A DNA stretch of 64,000 nt, from contig NZ_CP129013.1 of the NCBI RefSeq assembly GCF_020524035.2, forward strand, positions 2,633,501 through 2,697,500, written 5' to 3'. Under the pieces are notes generated by a model that saw only the letters and a program-made list of their open reading frames with translations, did no database searches and was not told the DNA's origin. Below, piece by piece: positions 51,192 to 63,717 of this stretch; the stretch's first letter is position 1, and every line of letters starts with the position of its first letter. Source of the DNA: Bacillus carboniphilus. Lineage in GTDB: Bacteria > Bacillota > Bacilli > Bacillales > JAIVKR01. Both the position numbers and the translations under genes were made by a program.

Positions 51192-51545
51192 TTAATTTCT
51201 GTTATAAATTTTTGCTTTCTTAAATACATGAAGCAGGCTTTTTTTCACTTCATAGTAGTTCATTTGACTAGTTGGTTTCCTAGCAATAATAATATAATCT
51301 TTTCCTGAAGAAAGCTGATCTTTTTCTTCTAAGACTACCTGCCTAATAAGACGTTTAATACGGTTTCTAGTTACCGCGTTCCCAATCTTTTTACTAACAG
51401 ATAAACCAATTCTAAACTCGCTTAGTTCTGGTCGCTCCATAATATAAATAACAAACTGGCGATTTGCCATTGATCGACCCTTTTGAAAAACTAATTGGAA
51501 ATCTTCATTTTTCTTTATGCGGTTTTTCTTTCGCATTTTTTTCAC
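51192..51545 (-). CDS. rnpA: Ribonuclease P protein component
   Basis: This 117-residue basic protein carries the RNR motif [10 protein letters not shown], with [20 protein letters not shown] before it. It helps the RNase P RNA cut the 5' leader from tRNA precursors. It follows rpmH as in nearly all bacteria. Confidence 0.97.
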   Translation of the reverse strand: MKKMRKKNRIKKNEDFQLVFQKGRSMANRQFVIYIMERPELSEFRIGLSVSKKIGNAVTRNRIKRLIRQVVLEEKDQLSSGKDYIIIARKPTSQMNYYEVKKSLLHVFKKAKIYNRN

Positions 51546-51739
51546 TCCACAAACTCATCATAAATGCAAACGTATGAACGAACATCCTGTCCTCTAAAAT
51601 TATTAGCAACTAGTTTCAATCACATTATGACAAAAAATTCGTTCATTCATTCTCATTTTTTTAGTATTCAACTGTCCAATTTTTTAAAAATCATAGTATC
51701 CATCTCTAGCGAATGCACTTTTTTTCTCTTTTTCACTAT

Positions 51740-51770
51740 AAAAAAGATCACTGACAAACTTCAGTGATCT
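51740..51770 (-). terminator. Terminator/attenuator at the rpmH end
   Basis: On the minus strand, GATCACTGA/TCAGTGATC is followed by a T-run. It overlaps the rpmH stop and lies before rnpA, so only part of the transcripts would reach rnpA. Confidence 0.75.
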
Positions 51771-51903
51771 ATGCAGACAATACTTTTCTACCTTTCTTAC
51801 GTCGACGAGCTAGAACCTTACGTCCATTCGCTGAGCTCATGCGACTACGAAAGCCATGTACTTTACTATGTTTACGTTTATTTGGTTGATACGTTCTTTT
51901 CAT
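51769..51903 (-). CDS. rpmH: 50S ribosomal protein L34
   Basis: This gene of 44 codons reads [18 protein letters not shown], then [20 protein letters not shown] and ends KVLSA. All L34 hallmarks are present. A strong GGGAGGTG ribosome site precedes the ATG. It is transcribed away from oriC. Confidence 0.98.
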   Translation of the reverse strand: MKRTYQPNKRKHSKVHGFRSRMSSANGRKVLARRRKKGRKVLSA

Positions 51904-52715
51904 TATATGACACCTCCCTATGAGGAATAGCTTCTTACGACAGTCTAATTAAGTATAGGGAATCACCCTTGCTGTTGTCAACCTTATCAGCAATGAATAT
52001 TTACGATTATATGTAAAACATTCTTCCATTTTTCCAACCATCAGTTAGATCTAAATGACAAGCTCAATTCATAGAAATGTAGATCTTGTATCTTAAAACA
52101 TCAAGATTGATCCACGGTTAATTTCATCGTTGACCAGGTGCTCTTAGCTTTTCTTTGATTGTAAAATGCAAATGAAGCCTCTTTCACTTCTTATATTTCA
52201 GCAGAAGTCCTTCCCAAAAAACTTTCTGAATTTGTGTGTAACAAATACTTAATGGTTTTCTTAATCGTACATCCTATTGTGGATAATTTTCAAAAGAGTA
52301 TTTTCTTTCTCCACTTTTTATCGACAAGATTTTCACATATTATCCCCTTGTGGATATTTATTTTAAACAACTTCTTTATATTGTGGATAAGCACAAAAGA
52401 ATCATTGCAACATCTGATTTATTTTGCTATTATATTTGTGTTTTCACTTTACAAAAAGGAACCAGAAAAGAAGATTATCCACAGTTTGTGGATGAATTGT
52501 GGAAAGTTTATTTACAGGGTGTAGATTTGCTTGTCCACATAATAGTGGATAATGTCAGTATGACGTTTTTCTTCTATAATAATTAAACGATGCACATTTT
52601 ATCCTCAGTGAATAAATATACAACTGTTTGTTTTTTTGAATTTAAACTGCTTAAAAAGGCTTATTAAAGCCACATTATAGTTAGTATTAATTCGTAAGGG
52701 AGGGATTTAGAACCA
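51904..52715. other. oriC part 1: DnaA-box region between rpmH and dnaA
   Basis: These 810 bases hold no gene. At least eight DnaA boxes lie at 52278-52552. TGTGGATAA is perfect at 52278 and 52382, and TTATCCACA at 52475. One-base variants are at 52349, 52487, 52531 and 52544, and a weaker one at 52498. This corresponds to the upstream sub-region of the bipartite Bacillus origin. The divergent rpmH and dnaA promoters must lie here. Confidence 0.85.
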
Positions 52716-54066
52716 TTGGAAAACATAGCTGAATTATGGGATCGTACTTTGCTTGAAATAAAGAAGAAGATTAGTAAACCTAGCTTCGAAACGTGGTTAC
52801 AGTGGACAAAGGCCCATTCTATACAACAAGACACGTTAATTGTCATTGCACCTAACGATTTTGCTCGTGATTGGCTTGAAAATCGTTATTTGCAACCTAT
52901 AACTCAAACTTTATTTGATATCACGGGCGAAGAACTATCCATTAAATTCATTATTCCTGAAAATCAAATGGATGAAGAAGTCGTTCCAAAAACACCAATA
53001 AAAGCAATTCCTTCACAACAAGAGAGTCAAGACGTTCCGCAACATATGTTAAATCCAAAGTACACCTTTGATACATTTGTTATTGGAACAGGCAACCGCT
53101 TTGCTCATGCTGCATCATTAGCTGTGGCTGAAGCTCCAGCAAAAGCTTATAATCCATTATTTATTTATGGAGGAGTCGGTTTAGGTAAAACTCATTTAAT
53201 GCATGCAATTGGCCATTATGTTATTGATCATAACCCTAATGCTAGTGTTGTTTATTTATCATCAGAAAAATTCACAAATGAGTTTATCAACTCCATTCGT
53301 GATAATAAAACCGTTGAATTTAGGAATAAATATCGAAATGTAGATGTTCTTTTAATTGATGATATTCAATTTCTAGCTGGAAAAGAACAAACTCAAGAAG
53401 AGTTTTTCCATACGTTTAATTCTCTTCATGACGAAAGTAAACAAATTATTATTTCCAGTGACAGACCACCTAAAGAAATTCCTACTCTCGAAGACCGACT
53501 TCGTTCACGTTTTGAATGGGGATTAATTACAGATATCACCCCACCAGATTTAGAAACAAGAATTGCCATATTAAGAAAGAAAGCCAAGGCTGAAGGATTA
53601 GATATTCCTAATGAAGTTATGCACTATATTGCTAACCAAATTGATTCAAATATTCGTGAATTAGAAGGAGCGCTTATCCGAGTCGTTGCTTATTCATCTT
53701 TAATTAATAAAGATATAAATGCAGACCTTGCCGCTGAAGCCTTAAAAGATATTATTCCCAACTCTAAACCGAAGGTCATTACTATCTTAGAAATTCAAAA
53801 AATAGTCGGACAACACTACAATGTAAAATTAGAGGATTTCAAAGCGAAAAAAAAGAACGAAATCTGTTGCTTTTCCTAGGCAAATTGCAATGTATTTATC
53901 TAGAAAATTAACAGATTCATCTTTACCGAAGATTGGAGAAGAGTTTGGCGGAAGAGATCATACAACTGTCATTCATGCCCACGAAAAAATATCTAAACTC
54001 TTAAGCTCTGACAATCAACTTCAAAAACAACTAAATGAATTAGAAGAAATGATAAAGCGATCATAA
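52716..54066 (+). CDS. dnaA: Replication initiator DnaA, one frameshift
   Basis: Domain I begins [20 protein letters not shown]. The AAA+ core has [10 protein letters not shown] (Walker A), VLLIDDIQF (Walker B) and the initiator-specific helix; domain IV reads DNA boxes. The frame breaks at an eight-A run (53847-53854): dropping one A gives [20 protein letters not shown] and, after it, [14 protein letters not shown], the DnaA-box recognition signature, ending at 54066. The corrected length is about 449 residues. The start codon is TTG, after GGGAGGG. The gene is essential, so the break is surely an error in the sequence. Confidence 0.95.
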
Positions 54067-54090
54067 TGTTAATAACTTAGTCCATTCCAT

Positions 54091-54122
54091 ACACAGTCTA
54101 TCCACATGTGGATAGACTGTGT
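54091..54122. promoter_or_regulatory. Perfect 32-bp palindrome with two DnaA boxes after dnaA
   Basis: ACACAGTCTATCCACA is followed immediately by its exact reverse complement, so two CTATCCACA boxes face head to head. The hairpin, followed by GTTTCCC, could also end dnaA transcription. Confidence 0.75.
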
Positions 54123-54125
54123 TTC

Positions 54126-54206
54126 CCTATTGATTCCCGTGGTTATCCACATATTCACAAGCCCTACTAGTACTTATATATTTTTATATAATAAATATAT
54201 AACGAA
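54126..54206. promoter_or_regulatory. oriC part 2: DnaA boxes, trio-like repeats and AT-rich unwinding element
   Basis: A perfect TTATCCACA (54143-54151) and TATTCACAA are followed by GCCCTACTAGTACTT, which reads as TAC/TAG triplets like DnaA-trios, and then about 35 bases of pure A/T with alternating TATATA. This matches the unwinding region of the Bacillus origin, which lies between dnaA and dnaN. Confidence 0.75.
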
Positions 54207-54239
54207 TCACTGTTTAATTTTAAGGGAGGTTTGTCATCA

Positions 54240-55376
54240 TTGAAATTTGTCATATATAAAGATAAATTAGTCGAAAGTGTTCAAAATGTTAGTAAAGCTG
54301 TATCTTCTAGAACGACAATTCCAATCTTAGTGGGAATTAAAGTTGTAGCAACCGATGAAGGAGTTATATTTACAGGAAGTGATTCTGATATTTCAATTGA
54401 GTCCTCCGTAGAAAAACATGAAAACGATCAAATCAATGTTGAAGTTATTCAAACGGGAAAAATCGTTCTACATGCTCGTTTTTTTAGTGAAATCGTAAAA
54501 AAATTACCCGATAAACAAGTGGAAATTGAAGTAACAGATAATTTTCATACCATTGTTCGTTCTGGAAAAGCTGAGTTTAATTTAATTGGTTTAGATGCAG
54601 AAGAATTTCCTCGTTTGCCAGAGATAGAAGAAGGTTTGTCGTTTCAAATTTCTAATGATCTACTCAAAACAATCATAAGACAAACGGTTTTTGCCGTTTC
54701 AACAGCTGAATCAAGACCAATTCTCACGGGAGTAAATTGGGTTATTGAGAAAGACTTGTTAACATGTATTGCTACTGATAGTCACAGGCTGGCTTTAAGA
54801 AAAGCGCCAATCTCTATTAATCCAAACAAATCATTTAATGTTGTTATTCCAGGAAAAAGCTTAACCGAATTAAATAAACTTTTAGATGATAATCAAGAGC
54901 CTGTTGAAGTTGTCTTTATGGAAAACCAAATTGTGTTTAAAACGAAAAATTTACTTTTATTTTCAAGATTGTTAGAAGGGAATTATCCAGATACTTCTAG
55001 GTTAATACCAGATGAAAGTAAGACAGAGTTAACTTTACAAACAAAAGAATTTCTTCAAGCAATTGATCGCGCTTCATTATTGGCAAGAGAAGGAAAACAC
55101 AATATTGTCAAATTATCAACGTTAACAAACAATACGGTTGAAATTTCTTCTACATCTCCTGAAATCGGAAAAGCAGTCGAAGAACTCCAACTTGAACGTG
55201 TAGAGGGAGAAGATTTAAAAATATCCTTCAGTGCAAAGTACATGTTAGATGCTTTAAAATCTTTAGAAGAACAGGAATTAACCATTAGTTTCACAGGAGC
55301 TATGAGACCTTTCATATTGCATTCAATCAATGATCAGTCACAGATTCAATTAATTTTGCCAATCCGAACATATTAG
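54240..55376 (+). CDS. dnaN: DNA polymerase III sliding clamp (beta subunit)
   Basis: The product is 378 residues and begins MKFVIYKDKLVESVQNVSKA. The conserved SSRTTIPILVGIK, three clamp domains (FTGSDSDISIE, GLDAEEFPRLPE, ATDSHRLALRK) and the C-terminal LILPIRTY are present. The start is the TTG at 54240, ten bases after GGAGG; an upstream TTG at 54231 is too close to that site. Confidence 0.97.
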   Translation: MKFVIYKDKLVESVQNVSKAVSSRTTIPILVGIKVVATDEGVIFTGSDSDISIESSVEKHENDQINVEVIQTGKIVLHARFFSEIVKKLPDKQVEIEVTDNFHTIVRSGKAEFNLIGLDAEEFPRLPEIEEGLSFQISNDLLKTIIRQTVFAVSTAESRPILTGVNWVIEKDLLTCIATDSHRLALRKAPISINPNKSFNVVIPGKSLTELNKLLDDNQEPVEVVFMENQIVFKTKNLLLFSRLLEGNYPDTSRLIPDESKTELTLQTKEFLQAIDRASLLAREGKHNIVKLSTLTNNTVEISSTSPEIGKAVEELQLERVEGEDLKISFSAKYMLDALKSLEEQELTISFTGAMRPFILHSINDQSQIQLILPIRTY

Positions 55377-55410
55377 ATTGAAAATCGTCTCATAAATAAT
55401 AATTTAAATT

Positions 55411-55465
55411 AAGGCTACTTCTTTATTGATTAGGATAAAATAATAAATAAAGAGGTAGCTTTCTT
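55411..55465 (+). terminator. Intrinsic terminator after dnaN
   Basis: GGCTACTTCTTTATT pairs with AATAAAGAGGTAGCT, followed by TTCTTTTC. Confidence 0.7.
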
Positions 55466-55524
55466 TTCAATTGTTTATTTTTTTAGTAAAATAGAAAGTT
55501 AGAGACTATATTGAAGGTGAAGAT

Positions 55525-55746
55525 ATGAGTCAAATAATTAAAATTGATACTGATTATATAACTCTGGGACAGTTTTTAAAATTAGCAGAAGTGATCCAAT
55601 CAGGAGGAATGGCTAAATGGTTTCTCCAAGAATATTCTGTTTATATAAATGGTGACAATGACCAGAGACGCGGAAGGAAATTAAAGAATGGAGATCAAGT
55701 GGTCATTGAAGAAATTGGTGAATTTGTTGTAGAAGCTAAACAATAA
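55525..55746 (+). CDS. rlbA: S4-domain protein YaaA (RlbA), ribosome maturation
   Basis: This 73-residue protein has an S4-type RNA-binding domain: [32 protein letters not shown] and [15 protein letters not shown]. It sits between dnaN and recF as in bacilli, where it is implicated in ribosome assembly. Confidence 0.95.
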   Translation: MSQIIKIDTDYITLGQFLKLAEVIQSGGMAKWFLQEYSVYINGDNDQRRGRKLKNGDQVVIEEIGEFVVEAKQ

Positions 55747-55796
55747 ACGGGCGCCCTAAGCTTTTCTTATTCATCTTTAAAGTTGGTGAAACAAGA

Positions 55797-56915
55797 TTGT
55801 TTATCAAACATTTAAGTTTGAAAGAATATAGGAATTATCAACATTTACAATTGGATTTCAATAATAAAGTAAATATTTTGATAGGGGAAAATGCTCAAGG
55901 TAAAACAAATATTATTGAATCACTTTATGTATTAGCCATGGCTAAATCTCATCGAACAACAAATGATAAAGAGCTTATCCGATGGGAAAAGGAATATGCT
56001 AAAATAGAGGGTAAAGTAGCCAAAAGTTCTGAAACGGTATCCTTGCAATTAGTTATCTCCAAAAAAGGAAAAAAAGCTAAATTAAATCACTTAGAGCAAA
56101 AAAAATTAAGTCAATATGTTGGTCAATGTAATGTTATTATGTTTGCCCCTGAAGATCTTAACTTGGTAAAAGGAAGCCCACAAATTAGAAGGAAATTCAT
56201 GGACATGGAAATTGGCCAAGTTTCTCCCCGTTTACTTGCATGATTTATTGCAATATCAAAAAATTATGCAACAAAGAAATCATTATTTAAAACTCCTTCA
56301 AGTAAAAAAACAGACAGATGAGGCGATATTAGATGTATTAACTGCTCAATTATGTGAGTCTGCAGCCAAAGTAACATCTAAAAGACAACAGTACATTCAT
56401 CAACTAGAAAAGTGGGCTAGCCCAATTCATAGTGGAATTAGCAGAGGAACGGAAACATTAACTATTGAGTATGTACCGTCTGTTAATGTATCAAATAATG
56501 AAAAATTGTCGAAAATAATAGAGGTATATGAAAAAAAAGTTTCTTGAAACAAGAAAAAGAGAAATTGAAAGAGGAATCACCCTATTTGGTCCTCATAGGG
56601 ATGATTTAGCTTTTTTTTGTAAACGGGATGGATGTTCAAACTTATGGTTCACAAGGACAGCAACGTTCAACGGCTTTATCTCTTAAATTAGCTGAAATAG
56701 AATTGATTTATGAGGAGATAGGTGAGTATCCTATTTTATTGCTTGATGATGTCCTGTCAGAACTTGATCATCACAGACAAACACACTTATTAAATACCAT
56801 TCAGGGGAAAGTACAAACGTTTGTTACAACTACAAGCACTGAAGGGATTAATCATAAAACAATACACGAGGCCTCTATCTTTCAAGTCGTTTCTGGTACA
56901 GTCCATAAAAATTAA
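55797..56915 (+). CDS. recF: RecF recombination protein, three frameshifts
   Basis: This SMC-like ATPase binds DNA gaps and helps load RecA. Walker A is GENAQGKTN, the signature is [18 protein letters not shown] and Walker B is [11 protein letters not shown]. Three single extra bases break it: four-C run 56226-56229 (corrected [13 protein letters not shown]), eight-A run 56531-56538 (corrected [14 protein letters not shown]) and eight-T run 56611-56618 (corrected [15 protein letters not shown]). The corrected product is about 371 residues, normal length. The start is TTG at 55797 with a weak ribosome site. Confidence 0.93.
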
Positions 56916-59410
<2,495 letters not shown>

Positions 59411-59506
59411 TTTTTAAATAATTACTAGCGACGGAGAAAACGAAGGTGAATATCCTCCGTCCCTTTTAACCTTAATGTTATACACAATTTAGGGAGGTCT
59501 TTAAGT

Positions 59507-61991
59507 ATGGCTGAAGATCGAACGTCTGTACATGAAGTAAATATCAGTCAAGAAATGCGTACTTCCTTTTTAGATTACGCAATGAGTGTAATTGTCTCAA
59601 GAGCCTTGCCTGACGTTAGAGATGGACTAAAACCTGTTCATCGTAGAATTTTATATGCTATGAACGAACTAGGTATAACCCCCTGATAAACCACATAAAA
59701 AATCTGCCCGTATTGTTGGCGATGTTATTGGTAAATATCATCCCCATGGTGATAATGCTGTATACGATACGATGGTAAGAATGGCACAAGATTTTAATAT
59801 CAGATATATGCTAGTTGATGGCCATGGGAACTTTGGGTCTGTTGATGGTGATGCAGCAGCAGCAATGAGGTATACAGAAGCACGTATGTCCAAAATTGCT
59901 TCTGAAATTCTACGAGATATTAATAGAGATACGATTGATTACCAAGATAACTATGATGGATCAGAGAAAGAACCCATTGTTCTTCCGTCTCGTTTTCCTA
60001 ATTTACTTGTAAATGGAGCTTCTGGTATTGCCGTAGGTATGGCAACGAATATCCCGCCTCATCAGCTTGGTGAAGTGATTGATGGGGTATTGGCACTAAG
60101 TGAAAATCAAGATATTTCAATACAAGAGCTTATGAATATTATTCCTGGCCCTGATTTTCCAACCTCTGGCCAAATTTTAGGTCGAAGCGGTATTCGTAAA
60201 GCCTATGAAACAGGTAGAGGTTCCATTTTAATACGTGCTAAAGTTGAGATCGAGGAAAGATCCAATGGAAAACAAGCGATCATTGTAACTGAGTTACCAT
60301 ATCAAGTGAATAAAGCTAAATTAGTTGAAAAGATAGCCGAGCTTGTGCGTGACAAAAAAATTGAAGGTGTAACGGATCTTCGAGATGAATCTGATCGAAA
60401 TGGGATGAGAATTGTCATTGAGGTTCGTAAAGACGCAAATGCAAATGTTTTATTAAATAATTTGTATAAACAAACAGCATTGCAAACTTCATTCGGTATT
60501 AATATGCTTTCGTTGGTAGATGGACAACCTAAAGTATTAAATCTTAAAGAGTGTCTGTATTATTACTTAGAGCATCAAAAAGTGATTATTAGAAGAAGAA
60601 CAGCATTCGACCTTAGAAAAGCAGAGGCTAGAGCACATATACTTGAAGGGTTACGCATTGCCCTTGATCACATTGATGAAGTCATCAACCTGATTAGAAG
60701 CTCAAAAACAACTGAGATTGCTCGTAATGGTTTAATGGACCAATTCTCCCTTTCTGAAAAACAAGCTCAAGCAATATTAGACATGCGTTTGCAACGGTTA
60801 ACAGGTCTTGAAAGAGAAAAAATTGAAGGCGAGTATAACGAGCTTCTTGAACTCATTGCTGAATTAAAAGCAATCCTTGCTGATGAAGAAAAAGTTCTAG
60901 CAATCATTCGCGAAGAATTACAAGAAGTGAAAGATAAATTTAATGATGAAAGAAGAACAGAAATTATTACCTCTGGTATTAATGATATTGAAGATGAGGA
61001 TTTGATTCCAGAAGAGAATATCGTCGTTTCATTAACACGTAATGGCTATATTAAGAGACTACCCGTATCCACTTACCGTAGTCAAAAAAGAGGTGGTCGT
61101 GGGATACAAGGTATGGGTATGAATGAAAACGACTTTGTTGAACATCTTTTAACAACGTCTACCCATGATACACTCTTATTTTTCACAAATAAAGGAAAAG
61201 TGTATCGGTTAAAAGGGTATGAAATTCCTGAGTATAGTCGTACGGCAAAAGGAATCCCTATCATCAACCTTCTGGAAATCGAAAATGGTGAATGGATTAA
61301 TGCGATTATTCCTGTTCATGAGTTTGCTGATGATTGGTATTTATTCTTTACGACGAAACAAGGAATTTGTAAACGTTCATCTTTGTCGGCATTTGCTAAC
61401 ATTCGAAAAGGTGGGTTAATTGCCTTAACCTTAAGAGAAGATGATGAATTAATGTCGGTTCGATTAACGGATGGTTCTAAAGAAATGGTAATCGGAACAA
61501 AGAATGGGATGCTCATTCGTTTTCATGAACAAGATGTTAGAAATATGGGAAGAACGGCTGCAGGTGTTAAAGGAATCACTCTAGGAAATGATGACCGAGT
61601 TGTAGGCATGGAAGTCGTAGGAGAAGACATGCAAATATTGACGGTTACCCATAATGGCTATGGGAAAAAGACGGATATTGAAGAATATCGAAAGCAAAGT
61701 AGAGGTGGTAAAGGAATTATCACCTGTAAAATAAAGCCTGATGTTAATGGTCCGATTGTCTCCTTAAAGGCAGTCACTGGCGAAGAAGACTTAATGATTA
61801 TTACAGCAAGTGGAGTCATTATTAGAATGGATATTAATGATGTTTCAACTTTAGGTAGGAATACACAAGGTGTTAAGTTGATTCGTTTAGGTGAAGAAGA
61901 TTTTGTTTCTACAGTAGCTCTAGTATCAAAAGAAGAAGAACCTGAAGAATTAGAAGAAGAGATTGAACAACCTACAGAAGAAACTGAATGA
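59507..61991 (+). CDS. gyrA: DNA gyrase subunit A, one frameshift, Asn at position 83
   Basis: The start follows GGGAGG and gives [18 protein letters not shown]. The frame breaks at a five-C run (59679-59683); removing one C gives [20 protein letters not shown]. Catalytic Tyr lies in [13 protein letters not shown]. The C-terminal half has the beta-pinwheel with the GyrA box QKRGGRG. The corrected length is about 827 residues. Residue 83 in the quinolone region is Asn (HGDNAVYDT) where most Gram-positive and enteric GyrA have Ser; Asp87 is kept. A strongly acidic tail ends the protein. Confidence 0.96.
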
Positions 61992-61999
61992 TACCTTAT

Positions 62000-62257
62000 A
62001 GAGGTTGTTTAAAAAGCCCTACGATGGCCTGGATGGCCTAGCATCATCGTTGGCCATAGGACGTGGCTGAACTTAGATGATGTTCCTTAAATGTCGGTTG
62101 AATAACTTTGTTGGTTTGCTTTTCCGCTCCTCAGGCGCACACGATGTGCTAGCATCATCGTTAGCCGCAGGACGCGGCTGTTCTTAGATGATGGACTTAC
62201 AAAGGGCTTCAGCTTTTCTATTCAGCGTCCTTTTTTTCCCTACTTTTTAAACAAACA
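62000..62257. repeat. Intergenic repeat family 2 (MITE-like), copy B
   Basis: It is bounded by GTTTAAAAAG and CTTTTTAAAC. It has the same 42-base block as copy A in opposite orientation (ending GCTTTTCCGCTCCTC), and the right end GGACGCTGA..., as its complement TTCAGCGTCC. Two internal copies of GCATCATCGTT(A/G)GCC occur. It is non-coding, directly after gyrA. Confidence 0.75.
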
Positions 62258-62265
62258 CTTATAGT

Positions 62266-62306
62266 AAAAAAAGCGCTGTTGATTGAAACGTCAACAGCGC
62301 TTTTTT
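62266..62306 (+). terminator. Intrinsic terminator after gyrA
   Basis: AAAAAAGCGCTGTTGA pairs with TCAACAGCGCTTTTTT across an eight-base loop. It can act on both strands. Confidence 0.85.
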
Positions 62307-62385
62307 ACGGTTGTATACTAGAGCTTACATTATACAATAGTCAATCCTATGTATAATTCGTTATAATAGTCATAGGAGGGTTAAA

Positions 62386-63444
62386 ATGAAAATAAATATC
62401 CAAAATTTGCATATAGGAAGCATCATATCGAAAGATGTTTATTCTAAAACTGCAAAACCTATCATTTATCGTGATACAGTGGTTACAGAAGAAGTAATCA
62501 ATTTATTAAACGTATTCTTAATTGAAAATGTATACATAAATCAAAAGATAATGAAGGATGAAGAAGAAACAGAATATCAGTCAGCTAACTTTTCTAACAA
62601 TTCCATCGAAGTGAAATTCAAAGAGGTAGCAAATGAATATAGAAGATTATTTAAATCTTGGCAATCTGGTAGCTACATTGATATTGCGAGTGTTAGAAAT
62701 GTCATACTTCCTTTAATAGAAATCGCTTTGAAAGAACAAGAAAAAGTATTTAATTTATATAAAGTGATCCCTAAAAACGAGTACCTCTATTACCATTCTT
62801 CTTATGTAGCTGTAGTTTCAGCTATATTAGCAAATAATATGAAGTACTCATTAGGAGATATTAACCAACTATCACTTGCTTCTTTTTTAATTGATTCTGG
62901 TATGTCCAAGATTGATGAAGCGATCTTAATAAAAGAAGGTCCGTTAACCAACGAAGAGATGAAAGAATTAAGGCAGCATCCTTTGTATAGTTATCAATTA
63001 GTGAAGGATATTCCTTCTTTAAAAGAAGAAACGGTTTTGGCTGTAATGCAGCACCATGAAAGAATGGATGGTTCAGGATACCCGTTAATGATAAAAAAAG
63101 AATCTATCCGTTCCTATTCTCGTATTATTTCAGTAGTGGACTCCTTTTGTTCAGCAATTTCAGTTAGACCTTATAGAAGATGTTTAAATCCATTCACTGT
63201 TATGAAAAAGATGTTAAGTGAAAAGGTAGGCAAGTATGACCTAACCGTTATTGATAGTTTAAAAGCTTTTTTTATAAACTCTATCCTAGGTACTAGAGTG
63301 AAATTGTCGAATGGTCAAGTTGGAGAGATTGTTTTTATAGACGATAAGAACTTAACAAAGCCGATAGTGAAAGTGAATGATGAAGTAGTAAACTTATTAG
63401 AGGGTGATAATCAAAGTATTGAGATTGTTGATATATGTAGGTAG
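62386..63444 (+). CDS. HD-GYP-like protein with degenerate metal site
   Basis: This 352-residue cytoplasmic protein has an N-terminal region of about 130 residues (a DUF3391-like start, INIQNLHIGSIISKDVYSK). An HD-GYP-type domain follows, with MQHHERMDGSGYP and SVVDSFCSAISVRPYRR well preserved. The central HD-GK motif expected as LLHDIGK reads LIDSGM: the metal His and the Lys are lost. c-di-GMP hydrolysis is therefore doubtful and a binding or regulatory role is possible. It stands alone between gyrA and the rRNA operon, with AGGAGGG before the ATG. Confidence 0.85.
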   Translation: MKINIQNLHIGSIISKDVYSKTAKPIIYRDTVVTEEVINLLNVFLIENVYINQKIMKDEEETEYQSANFSNNSIEVKFKEVANEYRRLFKSWQSGSYIDIASVRNVILPLIEIALKEQEKVFNLYKVIPKNEYLYYHSSYVAVVSAILANNMKYSLGDINQLSLASFLIDSGMSKIDEAILIKEGPLTNEEMKELRQHPLYSYQLVKDIPSLKEETVLAVMQHHERMDGSGYPLMIKKESIRSYSRIISVVDSFCSAISVRPYRRCLNPFTVMKKMLSEKVGKYDLTVIDSLKAFFINSILGTRVKLSNGQVGEIVFIDDKNLTKPIVKVNDEVVNLLEGDNQSIEIVDICR

Positions 63445-63562
63445 TCATAGATTTCATAATTTTAAATGGTTATGGAGAAGTAGAAATACTGTTTAATAGC
63501 TTCTTCTGTCAGATCGAAACGGAAGGTAAATAAATTTATCTATAAAAAATCTATTTTAGTTG

Positions 63563-63591
63563 TTGACTTATGCTTTTTTTATAGATATAAT
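63563..63591 (+). promoter_or_regulatory. rRNA operon promoter
   Basis: -35 TTGACT, a 17-base spacer and -10 TATAAT lie about 125 bases before the 16S start. The leader then reads TCTTTGAAAACTAAAC, a BoxA-type antitermination segment seen in Bacillus rrn leaders. Confidence 0.85.
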
Positions 63592-63717
63592 AAGAAAGTC
63601 GCTTAAGAGAGGCGAAGAAATGATCTTTGAAAACTAAACAAACCAAAAGCGTCAATTTTTTTGAAACAACAATGAGTTAGCAAACTCATAAAATGATCAG
63701 ATTGAATCTGACACCAT

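Noticed and set aside
52234..52586. Two overlapping plus-strand frames upstream of dnaA
   Set aside because: They run through the DnaA-box array of oriC, and their phenylalanine- and isoleucine-rich products reflect AT-rich DNA.
54223..54240. Upstream TTG at 54231 as the dnaN start
   Set aside because: It is only one or two bases from the GGAGG site; the TTG at 54240 has normal spacing and matches the family N-terminus.
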